A stretch of DNA of 64,000 bases from Bog-756 sp963776225 (GTDB lineage Bacteria; Actinomycetota; Acidimicrobiia; Acidimicrobiales; RAAP-2), in contig CAVZLL010000003.1 of NCBI GenBank assembly GCA_963776225.1, positions 124,001 to 188,000 of the forward strand. The letters run 5' to 3'. Below, piece by piece: positions 34,278-43,577 of this stretch. The position numbers were made by a program, and so were the translations under genes. Under the pieces are notes generated by a model that made no database searches, was not told where the DNA came from, and saw only the letters and a program-made list of their open reading frames with translations. The stretch's first letter is position 1. Each line of letters opens with the position of its first letter.

Positions 34278-35257
34278 CCGGGCCCGACGTCACCCGACGC
34301 GACGGCATCCCAGGCGTCCAGGTGGCCGCCATCACCGCGCTCATCAGCGGCGTGTCGGTATTCGTCAACAGCTATGGAGTCCACGCAATCGCCCAACCCG
34401 CCGTGTACACCACGGCGAAGAACCTGGTCGCGGCCGCCCTCCTGGCGGGGGTGACGCTGGGCGCGCGCTGCGTGATGCAGGACGGGCGCTCGGGCGCGGC
34501 CCGGCGGTGGGTCACCCGGCCGGTCCCGGTGGGTCGACCGATGGCCGGGGAGTGGCGTTCGTGGGGGGCCGGCCGGTGGCTGGGCATCGCCTACGTCGGG
34601 GTGATCGGGGGTGGCGTGGCCTTCATCCTGTTCTTCGAGGGCCTGGCCCGGACCCAGCCGACACCGGCTGCCTTCCTCCACGACGGACTGGTCGTCTGGG
34701 TCGCACTCCTGGCGGTGCCGCTGCTCCACGAGCGGCTGAGCGGCTGGAACCTGGCGGCCATCGCCTTGCTGATGGGCGGTCAGGTGGCCGTCCTCGGGGG
34801 AACCGGTCACCTGGCGGTGGGCCGCGGGGACGTCCTCGTGCTGGTCGCCACCTGGCTGTGGGCCGTCGAGGTCGTGGTCTGCAAGCGATTGCTGGCCGAG
34901 GTCGCCCCGGCCGCGGTCTCGCTGATCCGGATGGGGGTGGGCGCCATCGTGCTCGTCCTCTACCTGGGAGCCACCGGCACCCTCACCGTCCTGCTCCACC
35001 TCTCGGCCGTCGAGCTCGGCTGGGCCCTCCTCACCGGGCTGCTCCTCGCCGGCTACGTGGGCACGTGGATGACCGCGCTCGCCCGGGCCCGGGCGGTCGA
35101 CGTGACGTCGGTCCTCGTGGCCAGCACCGTGGTCACCACCCTGCTCTCCGCCATGGCCGGAACCGCGCCCGTGCCGCCCGAGGTGTTCGGGATCGTCCTG
35201 ATCACCTGCGGGGTGGCCGTCCTCATGCGCTCGGATCTTCGCCGAGCGGTGGCGTGA
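34274..35257 (+). CDS. EamA/DMT-family transporter in hydrogenase operon
   Basis: A 327-residue, ten-helix drug/metabolite transporter. Two EamA repeats are visible, roughly 10-155 and 170-315, with YVGVIGGGVAFILFFEGLAR (repeat 1) and LLAGYVGTWMTALARARAVD (repeat 2). It starts ATGA-coupled to hypC and ends GTGA-coupled to the next gene, so it is made together with the hydrogenase. Substrate is unknown; metal (nickel) or metabolite export/import is speculation. DMT genes are not standard hydrogenase accessories. Confidence 0.87.
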   Translation: MTGPDVTRRDGIPGVQVAAITALISGVSVFVNSYGVHAIAQPAVYTTAKNLVAAALLAGVTLGARCVMQDGRSGAARRWVTRPVPVGRPMAGEWRSWGAGRWLGIAYVGVIGGGVAFILFFEGLARTQPTPAAFLHDGLVVWVALLAVPLLHERLSGWNLAAIALLMGGQVAVLGGTGHLAVGRGDVLVLVATWLWAVEVVVCKRLLAEVAPAAVSLIRMGVGAIVLVLYLGATGTLTVLLHLSAVELGWALLTGLLLAGYVGTWMTALARARAVDVTSVLVASTVVTTLLSAMAGTAPVPPEVFGIVLITCGVAVLMRSDLRRAVA

Positions 35258-36069
35258 ACCCGGAGCCCGGGAGCCGGCCGGCCCCCGGACCGATCGCTCA
35301 CGGCCGGGCGGGACCCGTCCTCTTCGCCCGGTACGCCTATCCTCCCAACGCGCTGGGCTACTGCGGGCCGGACGACCCGACCGCCCTCCTCGGTGCGGCG
35401 GTGGCCGGAGAGCCCGGAACCGCCGAGCTCTCCCACCTGGCGTCGAGGTTCGACGGGGCCTGGCCCTACCTGCAGCTGATCGCCGCATGCAACGGGATCT
35501 CGGAGCCGCTCGATCGCCGCGTGGTGCAGGCCTACTGGGTCGGCAATCCCCTCCTCGCCCGGGTCCCGGCCGGCGCCCTCTGGAGCTCCCTCGACGACCG
35601 GTTCCGCCGCCGGGCCGGCCGCCTCTTCGAGCCGATGGCGGCGGCGGTCCCCTCCGGCGGTGCTCCCCACCACAGCTTCCACGTCTTCGCCGTCTACCCC
35701 TGGCTCGGACTTCTCCGGGCGGGGATGGAGGGCGCCCCGCTCACGGTGCTCGACCGCTGCAGGATCCGCTGGGGCCGCGTCGAGGCGGTCGCCGGAGACC
35801 TGGTCCTCGTCCGAAGCCGGGTCCTCACCTTCGACGGCTCACGGTTGACACTCGGGGACGAGCGGCTGGAGGAGGTGCGCCGCAGCCTCGACGGCGTCGG
35901 TTTCGTCACGGATCTCGCGCCCGGCGACAGCGTCTCGATGCACTGGGACTGGATCTGTGACCGGCTGACCAGGGACGAGCTGGGCAACTTGCAGCGCTGG
36001 ACGGCTCACAACCTGGCTGCGGTCAACGCCACCCCGGCGCCGGGGCCGGCGGTGGTCGCCGCTTCGTGA
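35254..36069 (+). CDS. hydrogenase-cluster protein of unknown function (DUF6390-like)
   Basis: A 271-residue soluble protein with no recognisable catalytic motif. Conserved-looking blocks are LFARYAYPPNALGYCGPDD, WPYLQLIAACNGISEPLD, RVVQAYWVGNPLLARVP, HHSFHVFAVYPWLGLLR and SMHWDWICDRLTRDEL. I recall this pattern from an uncharacterised family (DUF6390) found near actinobacterial hydrogenases, but cannot confirm it here. It is the last gene of the operon (GTGA overlap with the transporter) and converges on the SSADH gene 33 bp away. A maturation or accessory role is inferred from position only. Confidence 0.72.
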   Translation: MNPEPGSRPAPGPIAHGRAGPVLFARYAYPPNALGYCGPDDPTALLGAAVAGEPGTAELSHLASRFDGAWPYLQLIAACNGISEPLDRRVVQAYWVGNPLLARVPAGALWSSLDDRFRRRAGRLFEPMAAAVPSGGAPHHSFHVFAVYPWLGLLRAGMEGAPLTVLDRCRIRWGRVEAVAGDLVLVRSRVLTFDGSRLTLGDERLEEVRRSLDGVGFVTDLAPGDSVSMHWDWICDRLTRDELGNLQRWTAHNLAAVNATPAPGPAVVAAS

Positions 36070-36102
36070 GCAACCGGGTGCCCAGGTGGAGAGGGAGCCG
36101 CC

Positions 36103-37599
36103 TCACCAGCTGCAGGCGATGTACTTCGACTCGAGGTACTCGAACAGCCCGTCGTGACCGCCCTCCCGACCCAGACCGCTCTGCTTGGTCCCCCCGAAGG
36201 GGGCGGCCGGGTCGGAGACGAGTCCCCGATTGAGACCGACCATCCCGCACTCGAGGGACTCGGCCACCCGGAGCCCGCGGGCCAGGTCGCCGGTGAACAC
36301 GTACGAGACCAGTCCGAACTCGGTCTCGTTGGCAAGGCCGACGGCCTCCTCCCCGGTCCGGAAGGTGACGATCGGTGCGACCGGGCCGAAGATCTCGGTT
36401 TGCAGGATCTCGGCGGTCGGGTCCACCTCCGAGAGGACCGTCGCCGGGTAGAACCACCCGGGCCCCGGAGGCACCTCGCCACCGATCAGCGCCTGTGCCC
36501 CCACGCGCCGGGCACCCGCGACCAGCTGGTCGACCTTGTCGCGGGTGGAGGCGTTGACCAGCGGTCCGAGCTGGACGCCGGGATGGAGACCGGGACCGAC
36601 CCGGAGCTCCGACATCGCCGTGCACAGCCGTTGCGAGAACTCGGCGGCGACCCCCTGCTGCACGTAGAAGCGGTTGGCCGACGTGCACGCCTCACCCCCG
36701 TTCCGCATCTTGGCCACCATGGCGCCGGCGACCGCCGCCTCGAGGTCGGCGTCGTCGAACACGAGGAAGGGGGCGTTCCCCCCGAGCTCCATCGAGCAGT
36801 TCACGACCTGGCCGGAGGCCTCGCGCAGCAACTCCCGTCCGACCTCCGTCGAGCCGGTGAAGGAGAGCTTGCGGACCCGCGGATCGGCGAGCAGCGAGCC
36901 GACGAAGGCGGACGACCGGTTCGAGGGCACCACATTGACCACGCCGGGCGGGAGCCCCGCGTCCTCCAGGAGCCGGGCGATGGCGAGCGCGGTGAGTGGC
37001 GTCTCCGAGGCCGGCTTGCAGACCACCGAGCACCCCGCGGCGAGGGCCGGCCCGATCTTCCTCGTCAGCATGGCCGCCGGGAAGTTCCAGGGGGTCACGA
37101 GGACGGCGACCCCGATCGGCTGGTGGAGGACCATGATCCGGTTGGCTCCCGATGGGGCGGTGGCCAGGTCGCCCCCGATCCGGACCGCCTCTTCCGCGTA
37201 CCAGCGGAAGAACTCGGCGGCATAGCCCACCTCGGCGCGGGCATCGCTGAGCGCCTTTCCGTTCTCCAGGACCATCACCCGGGCGAACAGGTCGAGGCGC
37301 TCGGTCATGAGCTCGAAGGCCCGGCGGAGCACCTCGCCCCGGACCCGGGGGGCGGTCGCCGACCAGGCGGTCATGGCCGCGGCCGCCGCGTCCACCGCCA
37401 GCGCTGCATCGGCGACGGTGCCGTTGGCCACGTCGGTCAGGGTCTTGCCGGTCGACGGATCGGCGACGGCGATCGTCGATCCGTCCGAGGACGACCGCCA
37501 CTCGCCGCCCACGTAGCACCCGGTCAGCAGGTCCGCCTCGATCTCCGCGAACGCCGCCAGGTGGTCGGCCGTGGGCTCGGCGGTCGGTCCCCGGGTCAT
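36103..37599 (-). CDS. gabD: NAD(P)-dependent succinate-semialdehyde dehydrogenase
   Basis: A 498-residue aldehyde dehydrogenase oxidising succinate semialdehyde to succinate, the last step of GABA breakdown. The family and active-site blocks are VLVTPWNFPAAMLTRKIGPA, SFTGSTEVGRELLREAS, MELGGNAPFLVFDDADLE (catalytic Glu) and NGGEACTSANRFYV with the catalytic Cys. The C-terminal SGLGREGGHDGLFEYLESKY is typical of GabD. Its ATG overlaps the stop of the APC permease gene (ATGA). Third gene of the gdhA-permease-gabD operon. Confidence 0.9.
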   Translation of the reverse strand: MTRGPTAEPTADHLAAFAEIEADLLTGCYVGGEWRSSSDGSTIAVADPSTGKTLTDVANGTVADAALAVDAAAAAMTAWSATAPRVRGEVLRRAFELMTERLDLFARVMVLENGKALSDARAEVGYAAEFFRWYAEEAVRIGGDLATAPSGANRIMVLHQPIGVAVLVTPWNFPAAMLTRKIGPALAAGCSVVCKPASETPLTALAIARLLEDAGLPPGVVNVVPSNRSSAFVGSLLADPRVRKLSFTGSTEVGRELLREASGQVVNCSMELGGNAPFLVFDDADLEAAVAGAMVAKMRNGGEACTSANRFYVQQGVAAEFSQRLCTAMSELRVGPGLHPGVQLGPLVNASTRDKVDQLVAGARRVGAQALIGGEVPPGPGWFYPATVLSEVDPTAEILQTEIFGPVAPIVTFRTGEEAVGLANETEFGLVSYVFTGDLARGLRVAESLECGMVGLNRGLVSDPAAPFGGTKQSGLGREGGHDGLFEYLESKYIACSW

Positions 37600-39257
37600 G
37601 GGACCGACCGCTGGTCGAGACCGGCCGGCGGGCCCGACGGCCCGTCGGCAGGACCGGGGACGATCGGCGCCCCCACGTCCTCGGGGACGAGGGTCGGCGT
37701 CGACCGGTTCAGCGTCTCACCCCGGAAGAAGGCCGGGCTCTTGAAGCGCATGAGGATCATGAAGGCCACCCCGATGAGGAAGGAGACGAAGGCGATGAGG
37801 AAGACGCCCCCGACGTCGGAGTGGGGCGGGAAGGGCAGGTGCCAGCTGGTGTAGCTCTGGGCCTGGACGTTGTCGTAATTCCAGTCCTCCCAGATGCTCC
37901 AGATCATTGCGAAGTAGAGCATCACGCCGCCGAGGAGGGGGAGGATCCCCTTCATCCACAGGTCACGCCGGCTCCGCCGCAGGACCTTGCGGTAGTACCA
38001 GGCGCAGGTGAACCCGGTGAGCCCGTAGTAGAAGGCGATCCAGATGCCGATGGCGGTGACCGCGTCGGGGATCAGGTAGCCCCCGGACAGGTGGTTGAAC
38101 GCGATGTAGAGGACGATCGAGACGGCCCCCATGGTCACCGTCGAGACGGTGGGGGTGAGATAGCGCCTGTGTACCCGGCCGAACGCGCTCGGGATGGACT
38201 TGTAGACGCCCATCGAGAGGGTCGTACGGGCGGTTGGCAGGATGGTCGTCTGGGTCGAGGCGGCGGCCGAGGTGATGACCATGAGGATCAGCAGCTTGAT
38301 GGCCAGGGTCCCGTACCAGGCGCTGCCGAACACCGCGGTGCCGAGCCCGGAGAAGATGTTGCCGTAGTTGGCGGGGTTGGCGAGGCCGATGCCGGTCTTG
38401 CCCACGCCTGCGACGGTCTGGGCGGCGAAGGTCACCAGGAAGTAGATGATGAGCAGCAGGACTGTGGAGATGATGGCCCCGAGGCCCGGATTTCGGGTGC
38501 GGTCGGCCGTCTCCTCGTTGATCGACACCGCGGTGTCCCATCCCCAGTAGATGAACAGCATGAGCAGCAGGCCGGCGATGAGCTTCGAGAACGACGGGCC
38601 GTGGAAGGGGTTGAACCACTCCCAGCTCGGGCTGAGGTGCCCCGACGGGGCGCGGCCGACGGCTGCCCGCACCAGGGCCACGATCGAGAACAGGACCAGC
38701 GCGAAGACCTCCACCGAGAGGAGGATCCGCTGGATCCGGGCAGAGAGCTCGATGCCCCGGTAGCAGACGTAGGTGAGGAGGGCGATGAAGAGGACACCGA
38801 CCAGCAGCACCCATTCGCTGGTCGCGTTGTTGCCGATGCCGTGGGCGCCGAAGAGTAGGAAGCCGTACTGGCCGGTCACCTGGGCCAGGCTGGCCATGAC
38901 CAGGACGTCCGCTGCCACGATGCCCCATCCGCCGAGCCAGCCGATCCAAGGACCGAAGGTCCGGGTGCCCCAGGTGAACGTCGTTCCGCAGTCCGGATCC
39001 GCCTTGTTGAGCTCGCTGTAGCCGATCGACACGAACAGCATGGGGATGAAGGCGAGCACGACGATCGTCGGCGAGAGCACGCCGACCGCCACCACGATGA
39101 GCCCCAGGGTGGCGGCCAGGCTGTAGGCGGGGGCTGTCGACGCGACACCGATGACGACGTTGGAGGCCAGTGAGAGGGCGTTGGACTTGAGCCCCTTCTC
39201 GGCGGGGGCCTCGGCCGGGCTGTCCGGACCGGTAGCGGCGATCTCGGTGGTGGCCAT
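37596..39257 (-). CDS. APC-family amino acid / GABA permease
   Basis: A 553-residue APC-superfamily permease with about 12 helices. LASNVVIGVASTAPAYSLAA is helix 1 with the substrate-binding unwound segment, and DCGTTFTWGTRTFGPWIGWL follows helix 2. An extended hydrophilic C-terminal tail (about 45 residues) is present. The start is the ATG one base after the gdhA stop. Operon position between glutamate dehydrogenase and SSADH suggests uptake of GABA, glutamate or a polyamine; substrate not proven. Confidence 0.87.
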   Translation of the reverse strand: MATTEIAATGPDSPAEAPAEKGLKSNALSLASNVVIGVASTAPAYSLAATLGLIVVAVGVLSPTIVVLAFIPMLFVSIGYSELNKADPDCGTTFTWGTRTFGPWIGWLGGWGIVAADVLVMASLAQVTGQYGFLLFGAHGIGNNATSEWVLLVGVLFIALLTYVCYRGIELSARIQRILLSVEVFALVLFSIVALVRAAVGRAPSGHLSPSWEWFNPFHGPSFSKLIAGLLLMLFIYWGWDTAVSINEETADRTRNPGLGAIISTVLLLIIYFLVTFAAQTVAGVGKTGIGLANPANYGNIFSGLGTAVFGSAWYGTLAIKLLILMVITSAAASTQTTILPTARTTLSMGVYKSIPSAFGRVHRRYLTPTVSTVTMGAVSIVLYIAFNHLSGGYLIPDAVTAIGIWIAFYYGLTGFTCAWYYRKVLRRSRRDLWMKGILPLLGGVMLYFAMIWSIWEDWNYDNVQAQSYTSWHLPFPPHSDVGGVFLIAFVSFLIGVAFMILMRFKSPAFFRGETLNRSTPTLVPEDVGAPIVPGPADGPSGPPAGLDQRSVP

Positions 39258-39258
39258 C

Positions 39259-40660
39259 TCAGATCGGGCTCTCGTCCAGCATGGCGTCGGCCACCTTGAG
39301 GAAGCCGGCGATGTTGGCCCCGGTGACGTAGTCACCCGGGCGGTCGTACTCTGCCGCTGTCTCCAGCAGGGTCTGGTGGATGCGAGTCATGATCACCTGC
39401 AATCGTCGGTCGACCTCTTCGGAGGACCACTGGGCCAGTTGCATGTTCTGAGCCATCTCGAGTCCGGAGACCGCAACTCCCCCGGCGTTCGCCGCCTTGC
39501 TCGGGGCATAGAGCAGGCCGGCGGCGGCGAACCGTTCCACGCCTGCTGGGACCGTCGGCATGTTGGCCCCTTCGGCGACCAGGATGACTCCCCCGGACAC
39601 CAGGTTGCGCGCGTCCCTGTCACTGATCTCGTTCTGGGTGGCGCTGGGAAAGGCACAGTCCGCCGGGATGCCCCACAGGGGGTTCTCTCCCCTTCCGGAC
39701 GCCGCCGTGTAGGTGGCCCCCGGGAACCGGTCCACGTACGCCCGGATCCGGCCCCGGCGATCGTTCTTCAGGTCCTTCACCCATGCGAGCTTCTCGCGAT
39801 CGATGCCGTCGGGGTCGTGGATGAAGCCGTCGGAGTCGGACAGGGTCACCGGCCGGGCCCCCAGTTGGAGGAGCTTCTCGGCCGTGAACTGGGCGACGTT
39901 CCCACTCCCGGAGAGCAAGCAGGTCTTGCCGGCGAGGTCCTCCCCCCGGGTGGCCAACATCTCGCGGGCGAAGTACACGACGCCGTAGCCGGTGGATTCC
40001 TGCCGGATGTTGGAACCCCCCCACTTGATCCCCTTGCCGGTGAGCGAGCCGACGAACCGCTTGGCGATGCGCTTGTACTGCCCGAAGAGGTAGCCGATCT
40101 CACGCTCGCCCACGCCGATGTCGCCGGCCGGCACATCGGTGAATTCCCCGATGTACGGGTAGAGCTCGGTCATGAAGGACTGGCAGAACCGTCGGACCTC
40201 GGACTCGCTCTTCCCCTTGGGGTCGAAGTCAGAACCGCCCTTGGCGCCCCCCATGGGAAGGGTGGTCAGGGAGTCCTTGATGGTCTGCTCGAAGGCCAGG
40301 AACTTGAGGAGGCCCTGGTTGACGGAGGCGTGGAACCGGAGACCACCCTTGTACGGGCCGATCGAGCTGCTCATCTGCACCCGGTACCCGCGGTTGACGT
40401 GGATCTCGCCACGGTCGTCCACCCAGTTGACACCGAAGGAGATCACCCGGTCCGGCTCCGCCAACCGCTCGAGGATCTTCTCCTCCATGTAGCGCGGGGT
40501 TGCGGACGAGCACCGGCCCGAGCGACCGGACCACCTCGGCCACGGCCTGGTGGAACTCGAGCTCGCCGGGGTTCTTGGCCTCGACCAGGGACAGCACTCC
40601 GGCCAGGTGCTCGCCGGGATCGGTGGCCGCGCCGTTGCGGGTGGTGGCGACGGATGTCAT
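39259..40660 (-). CDS. gdhA: NADP-type glutamate dehydrogenase, one-base frameshift
   Basis: Converts 2-oxoglutarate and ammonium to glutamate. The main frame (409 residues) has MSSSIGPYKGGLRFHASVNQ, the catalytic LPMGGAKGGSDFDPKG and GSGNVAQFTAEKLL of the nucleotide domain, and runs to the usual C-terminus. The normal N-terminus (about 55 residues: MTSVATTRNG ... ELEFHQAVAEVVRSLGPVLV) is in the neighbouring frame, from the ATG at 40660. The frames meet within 40490-40500, where one fewer base gives the expected NPRYMEEKILERL. It is the first gene of an operon with the permease and gabD, under a DosR-like box 33 bp upstream. Confidence 0.85.
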
Positions 40661-40693
40661 TCCCTCATGATCTGTGCCGGAGCCCGCACCTTC

Positions 40694-40709
40694 CAGGGTC
40701 CAAGGTCCT
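40694..40709 (-). promoter_or_regulatory. DosR-like box before gdhA operon
   Basis: On the minus strand it reads AGGACCTTGGACCCTG, 13 of 16 consensus positions. It ends 33 bp before the gdhA ATG. Confidence 0.65.
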
Positions 40710-40747
40710 GACTCCGTGCAGACGGCAGGCACCAGCCCATCCTGCAC

Positions 40748-40763
40748 CGACCTCTGGCTGCCC
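40748..40763 (+). promoter_or_regulatory. secondary DosR-like box, saccharopine DH promoter
   Basis: CCGACCTCTGGCTGCC is an imperfect copy 22 bp (about two helical turns) before the strong site at 40770-40785. Tandem sites two turns apart would allow cooperative binding. Confidence 0.45.
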
Positions 40764-40769
40764 CGGTTG

Positions 40770-40785
40770 GGACCTCTGGCCCTGG
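40770..40785 (+). promoter_or_regulatory. DosR-like box before saccharopine DH operon
   Basis: GGGACCTCTGGCCCTG, 15 of 16 consensus positions, lies 79 bp before the ATG at 40865. Confidence 0.7.
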
Positions 40786-40864
40786 TCATCCCCGTCCACG
40801 AGGACCACTCTCAGAACGGTCAAGCGCGGAAGACGCTGTGATCCATCGAGATGGAGGTTGGGCA

Positions 40865-42082
40865 ATGCGAGTGCTCGTGATCGGTTCCGGAGGAGTCGGT
40901 AGGGCCGTGGCCAAGACAGCTTCACGATGGGGGCTCTTCGAACGGGTGGTGATGGCCGACTACGACCTCGCCCGGGCCCAGCGGGCGGTGGCTGGAGCCG
41001 GCGAGCGCTTCGTGGCGTATCAGCTCGACGCCGCCAACGAGCAGGCGATCGTGGACCTGGTCAAGGCCGAGCGGGTGGGAACGGTGCTCAACGCGGTCGA
41101 TCCCCGGTTCGTCATGCCCATCTTCCGCGCCGCCCTCACCGCCGGGATCACCTACCTGGACATGGCGATGTCCCTGTCCCATCCCCATCCCACCGATCCC
41201 TACCACATCCCCGGCGTGAAGCTCGGCGACGAGCAGTTCGCCATGGCCGACCAGTGGGAGGAGCGCGGGCTCCTGGCTCTCTGCGGCATGGGCGTCGAGC
41301 CCGGCCTCGCCGACGTGTTCGCCCGCTACGCGTCCGACAACCTGTTCTCCTCCATCGACGAGATCGGGGTCCGGGACGGGGCGAACCTCGTCGTCGAGGG
41401 GTACGAGTTCTGCCCGACCTTCTCCATCTGGACGACCATCGAGGAATGCCTGAACCCGCCCGTCGTCTGGGAGAAGGGGAGGGAATGGTTCACCACCGAG
41501 CCGTTCAGCGAGCCCGAGACCTTCGTCTTCCCAGCGGGCATCGGACCGGTCGAGTGCGTCAACGTGGAGCACGAGGAGGTGCTCCTCGTCCCGCGCTGGT
41601 TGGACGCCCGCAGGGTGACCTTCAAGTACGGGCTGGGTGACGAGTTCATCGGCGTGCTCAAGACGATCCACCAGCTCGGCCTGGACTCGACGGCCCCGGT
41701 CCGTGTGGGGGGCGTCGAGGTCTCGCCGCGCGACGTGGTGGCCGCCTGCCTGCCCGACCCGGCCCAGATCGGTGATCGGATGAGCGGGGTCACCTGCGCG
41801 GGCACCTGGGTCAAAGGTGCGGGAACCGACGGAACGCCCCGCGAGGTCTACCTGCACCATGTGGCGGACAACGCCTGGTGCATGAGCGAGTTCGATTCTC
41901 AGGCCGTGGTGTGGCAGACGGCCATGAATCCCGTCGTGGCCCTGGAGCTGCTGGACACCGGCGCCTGGTCGGGGCAGGGTGTGGTCGGCCCGGAGGCCCT
42001 GCCGGCGGGGCCGTTCCTGGACCTCCTCGAGGATCACGGAGCCACCTGGGCCTGTGAGGAACGTACGCCGGCAACGGTGTGA
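40865..42082 (+). CDS. saccharopine dehydrogenase-family protein
   Basis: A 405-residue NAD(P)-binding protein. MRVLVIGSGGVGRAVAKTAS is the N-terminal Rossmann fingerprint, VGTVLNAVDPRFVMPIFRAA and GITYLDMAMSL fit the LYS9-type saccharopine dehydrogenase / carboxynorspermidine dehydrogenase family, and LCGMGVEPGLADVFARYAS is its second signature. The exact substrate is unclear: saccharopine (lysine catabolism) or a polyamine-type imine. The ATG follows GGAGG (40855 region). It is the first gene of an operon with an aldehyde dehydrogenase and a class III aminotransferase, so amine/lysine or GABA degradation is likely. Confidence 0.87.
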   Translation: MRVLVIGSGGVGRAVAKTASRWGLFERVVMADYDLARAQRAVAGAGERFVAYQLDAANEQAIVDLVKAERVGTVLNAVDPRFVMPIFRAALTAGITYLDMAMSLSHPHPTDPYHIPGVKLGDEQFAMADQWEERGLLALCGMGVEPGLADVFARYASDNLFSSIDEIGVRDGANLVVEGYEFCPTFSIWTTIEECLNPPVVWEKGREWFTTEPFSEPETFVFPAGIGPVECVNVEHEEVLLVPRWLDARRVTFKYGLGDEFIGVLKTIHQLGLDSTAPVRVGGVEVSPRDVVAACLPDPAQIGDRMSGVTCAGTWVKGAGTDGTPREVYLHHVADNAWCMSEFDSQAVVWQTAMNPVVALELLDTGAWSGQGVVGPEALPAGPFLDLLEDHGATWACEERTPATV

Positions 42083-42137
42083 ACGACTCGGCCCGGACGA
42101 CCCCAGACCACGGCTTCCAGCCCAAGGAGGACCTCAC

Positions 42138-43577
42138 GTGGTGTACGCCGCGTACAAGAATTTCATCGACGGAGCCTCGGTCGAGGCCAAGGAAGGTGCG
42201 ACCTACGACCTCGTCGACCCGGTGACGGGTGAGGTCTATGCCACCGCGCCACGGTCACAGCCCGAGGACGTGGAGCACGCTTTCCGGGCCGCCCAGTCCG
42301 CCTTCGACGCCTGGTCGACGACGACACCGTCAGAGCGCAGCCGGGCCATCCTCAGGTTCGCCGATGCGGTCGAGGAACGGGCGGGCGAGCTCGTCGACAT
42401 CGAGTGCCGGAACACCGGCAAGCCCCGGGGCCTCACCACCTCCGAGGAGATCCCGCCCACACTCGACCAGATCCGGTTCTTCGCCGGCGCGTGCCGCTGC
42501 CTCGAGGGCCGGTCCGCCGGGGAGTACATGAGCGGCTTCACCTCCTTCGTCCGGCGGGAGCCGATCGGGGTCTGCGCCCAGATCACACCCTGGAACTATC
42601 CGATGATGATGGCCGTCTGGAAGTTCGCACCGGCCATCGCCGCGGGCAACACGGTCGTGCTCAAGCCCGCCCACACCACCCCGGCCAGCAGCGTCTTCCT
42701 CGCCGAGGTGGCCGCCGAATTCCTGCCGCCCGGCGTCCTCAACGTCGTCTGCGGTCACAACGAGGAGATGAGTGCGGCCCTGCTCGCCAGCCCCATCCCC
42801 CGGATGGTCTCGATCACCGGGAGCGTGCGGGCCGGTCGTGAGATCGCCCGGGCGGCAGCCGAGGACGTGAAGCGGGTCCATCTCGAACTGGGCGGAAAGG
42901 CGCCGGTCGTCGTGTTCGACGACGCCGACGTCGAGACCACAGCGGAAGGTATCGCTCTGGCCGGGTACTTCAACGCCGGGCAGGACTGCACGGCAGCCAC
43001 CCGAGTCCTCGCCGGCACCGCGATCCACGACGACCTGGTCGCCGCCCTGGTCGAGGCCGCCCGGCGCCGCGTGCTCGGTGGTCCCGACACCGCAGACGCC
43101 GATGTCGGGCCCCTCAACAGCGCCACGCAGCTCGAGCGGGTCGGCGGATACCTCGACCGCCTACCCGATCGCGCCGAGGTCCTGACCGGAGGCAGGCGTG
43201 CGGGTGACCGCGGCTACTTCTACGAGCCCACCGTCGTCACCGGTCTCGCCCAGGACGACGAGATCATCCAGCAGGAGGTCTTCGGACCGGTGGTGACCGT
43301 GCAGCGCTTCGACGACGAGGACGAAGCCGTGGAGCGGGCCAACGATGTCGAGTTCGGGCTGGCATCCTCGGTCTGGACCCGGGACCACGCCCGAGCCATG
43401 CGGGTCTCGGCGCGCCTCGACTTCGGGTGCGTCTGGATCAACACGCACATCCCGCTGGTGGCAGAGATGCCCCACGGCGGCTTCAAGCACTCGGGCTATG
43501 GCAAGGACCTGTCGATGTACGGGCTCGAGGACTACACGCGGGTGAAGCACGTCATGAGCGCGATCACTCCGTCGTGA
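42138..43577 (+). CDS. aldehyde dehydrogenase, aminobutyraldehyde/betaine type
   Basis: A 479-residue aldehyde dehydrogenase. It has QITPWNYPMMMAVWKFAPAI, the NAD-binding SITGSVRAGREIARAA, catalytic Glu in HLELGGKAPVVVFDDADVE and catalytic Cys in NAGQDCTAATRV. The latter wording (GQDCTAATR) is typical of gamma-aminobutyraldehyde and betaine-aldehyde dehydrogenases. The GTG start at 42138 has AAGGAGG seven bases upstream. It probably oxidises 4-aminobutanal or a similar amino-aldehyde to GABA or its analogue for the following transaminase. Its stop overlaps the next start (GTGA). Confidence 0.89.
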   Translation: MVYAAYKNFIDGASVEAKEGATYDLVDPVTGEVYATAPRSQPEDVEHAFRAAQSAFDAWSTTTPSERSRAILRFADAVEERAGELVDIECRNTGKPRGLTTSEEIPPTLDQIRFFAGACRCLEGRSAGEYMSGFTSFVRREPIGVCAQITPWNYPMMMAVWKFAPAIAAGNTVVLKPAHTTPASSVFLAEVAAEFLPPGVLNVVCGHNEEMSAALLASPIPRMVSITGSVRAGREIARAAAEDVKRVHLELGGKAPVVVFDDADVETTAEGIALAGYFNAGQDCTAATRVLAGTAIHDDLVAALVEAARRRVLGGPDTADADVGPLNSATQLERVGGYLDRLPDRAEVLTGGRRAGDRGYFYEPTVVTGLAQDDEIIQQEVFGPVVTVQRFDDEDEAVERANDVEFGLASSVWTRDHARAMRVSARLDFGCVWINTHIPLVAEMPHGGFKHSGYGKDLSMYGLEDYTRVKHVMSAITPS

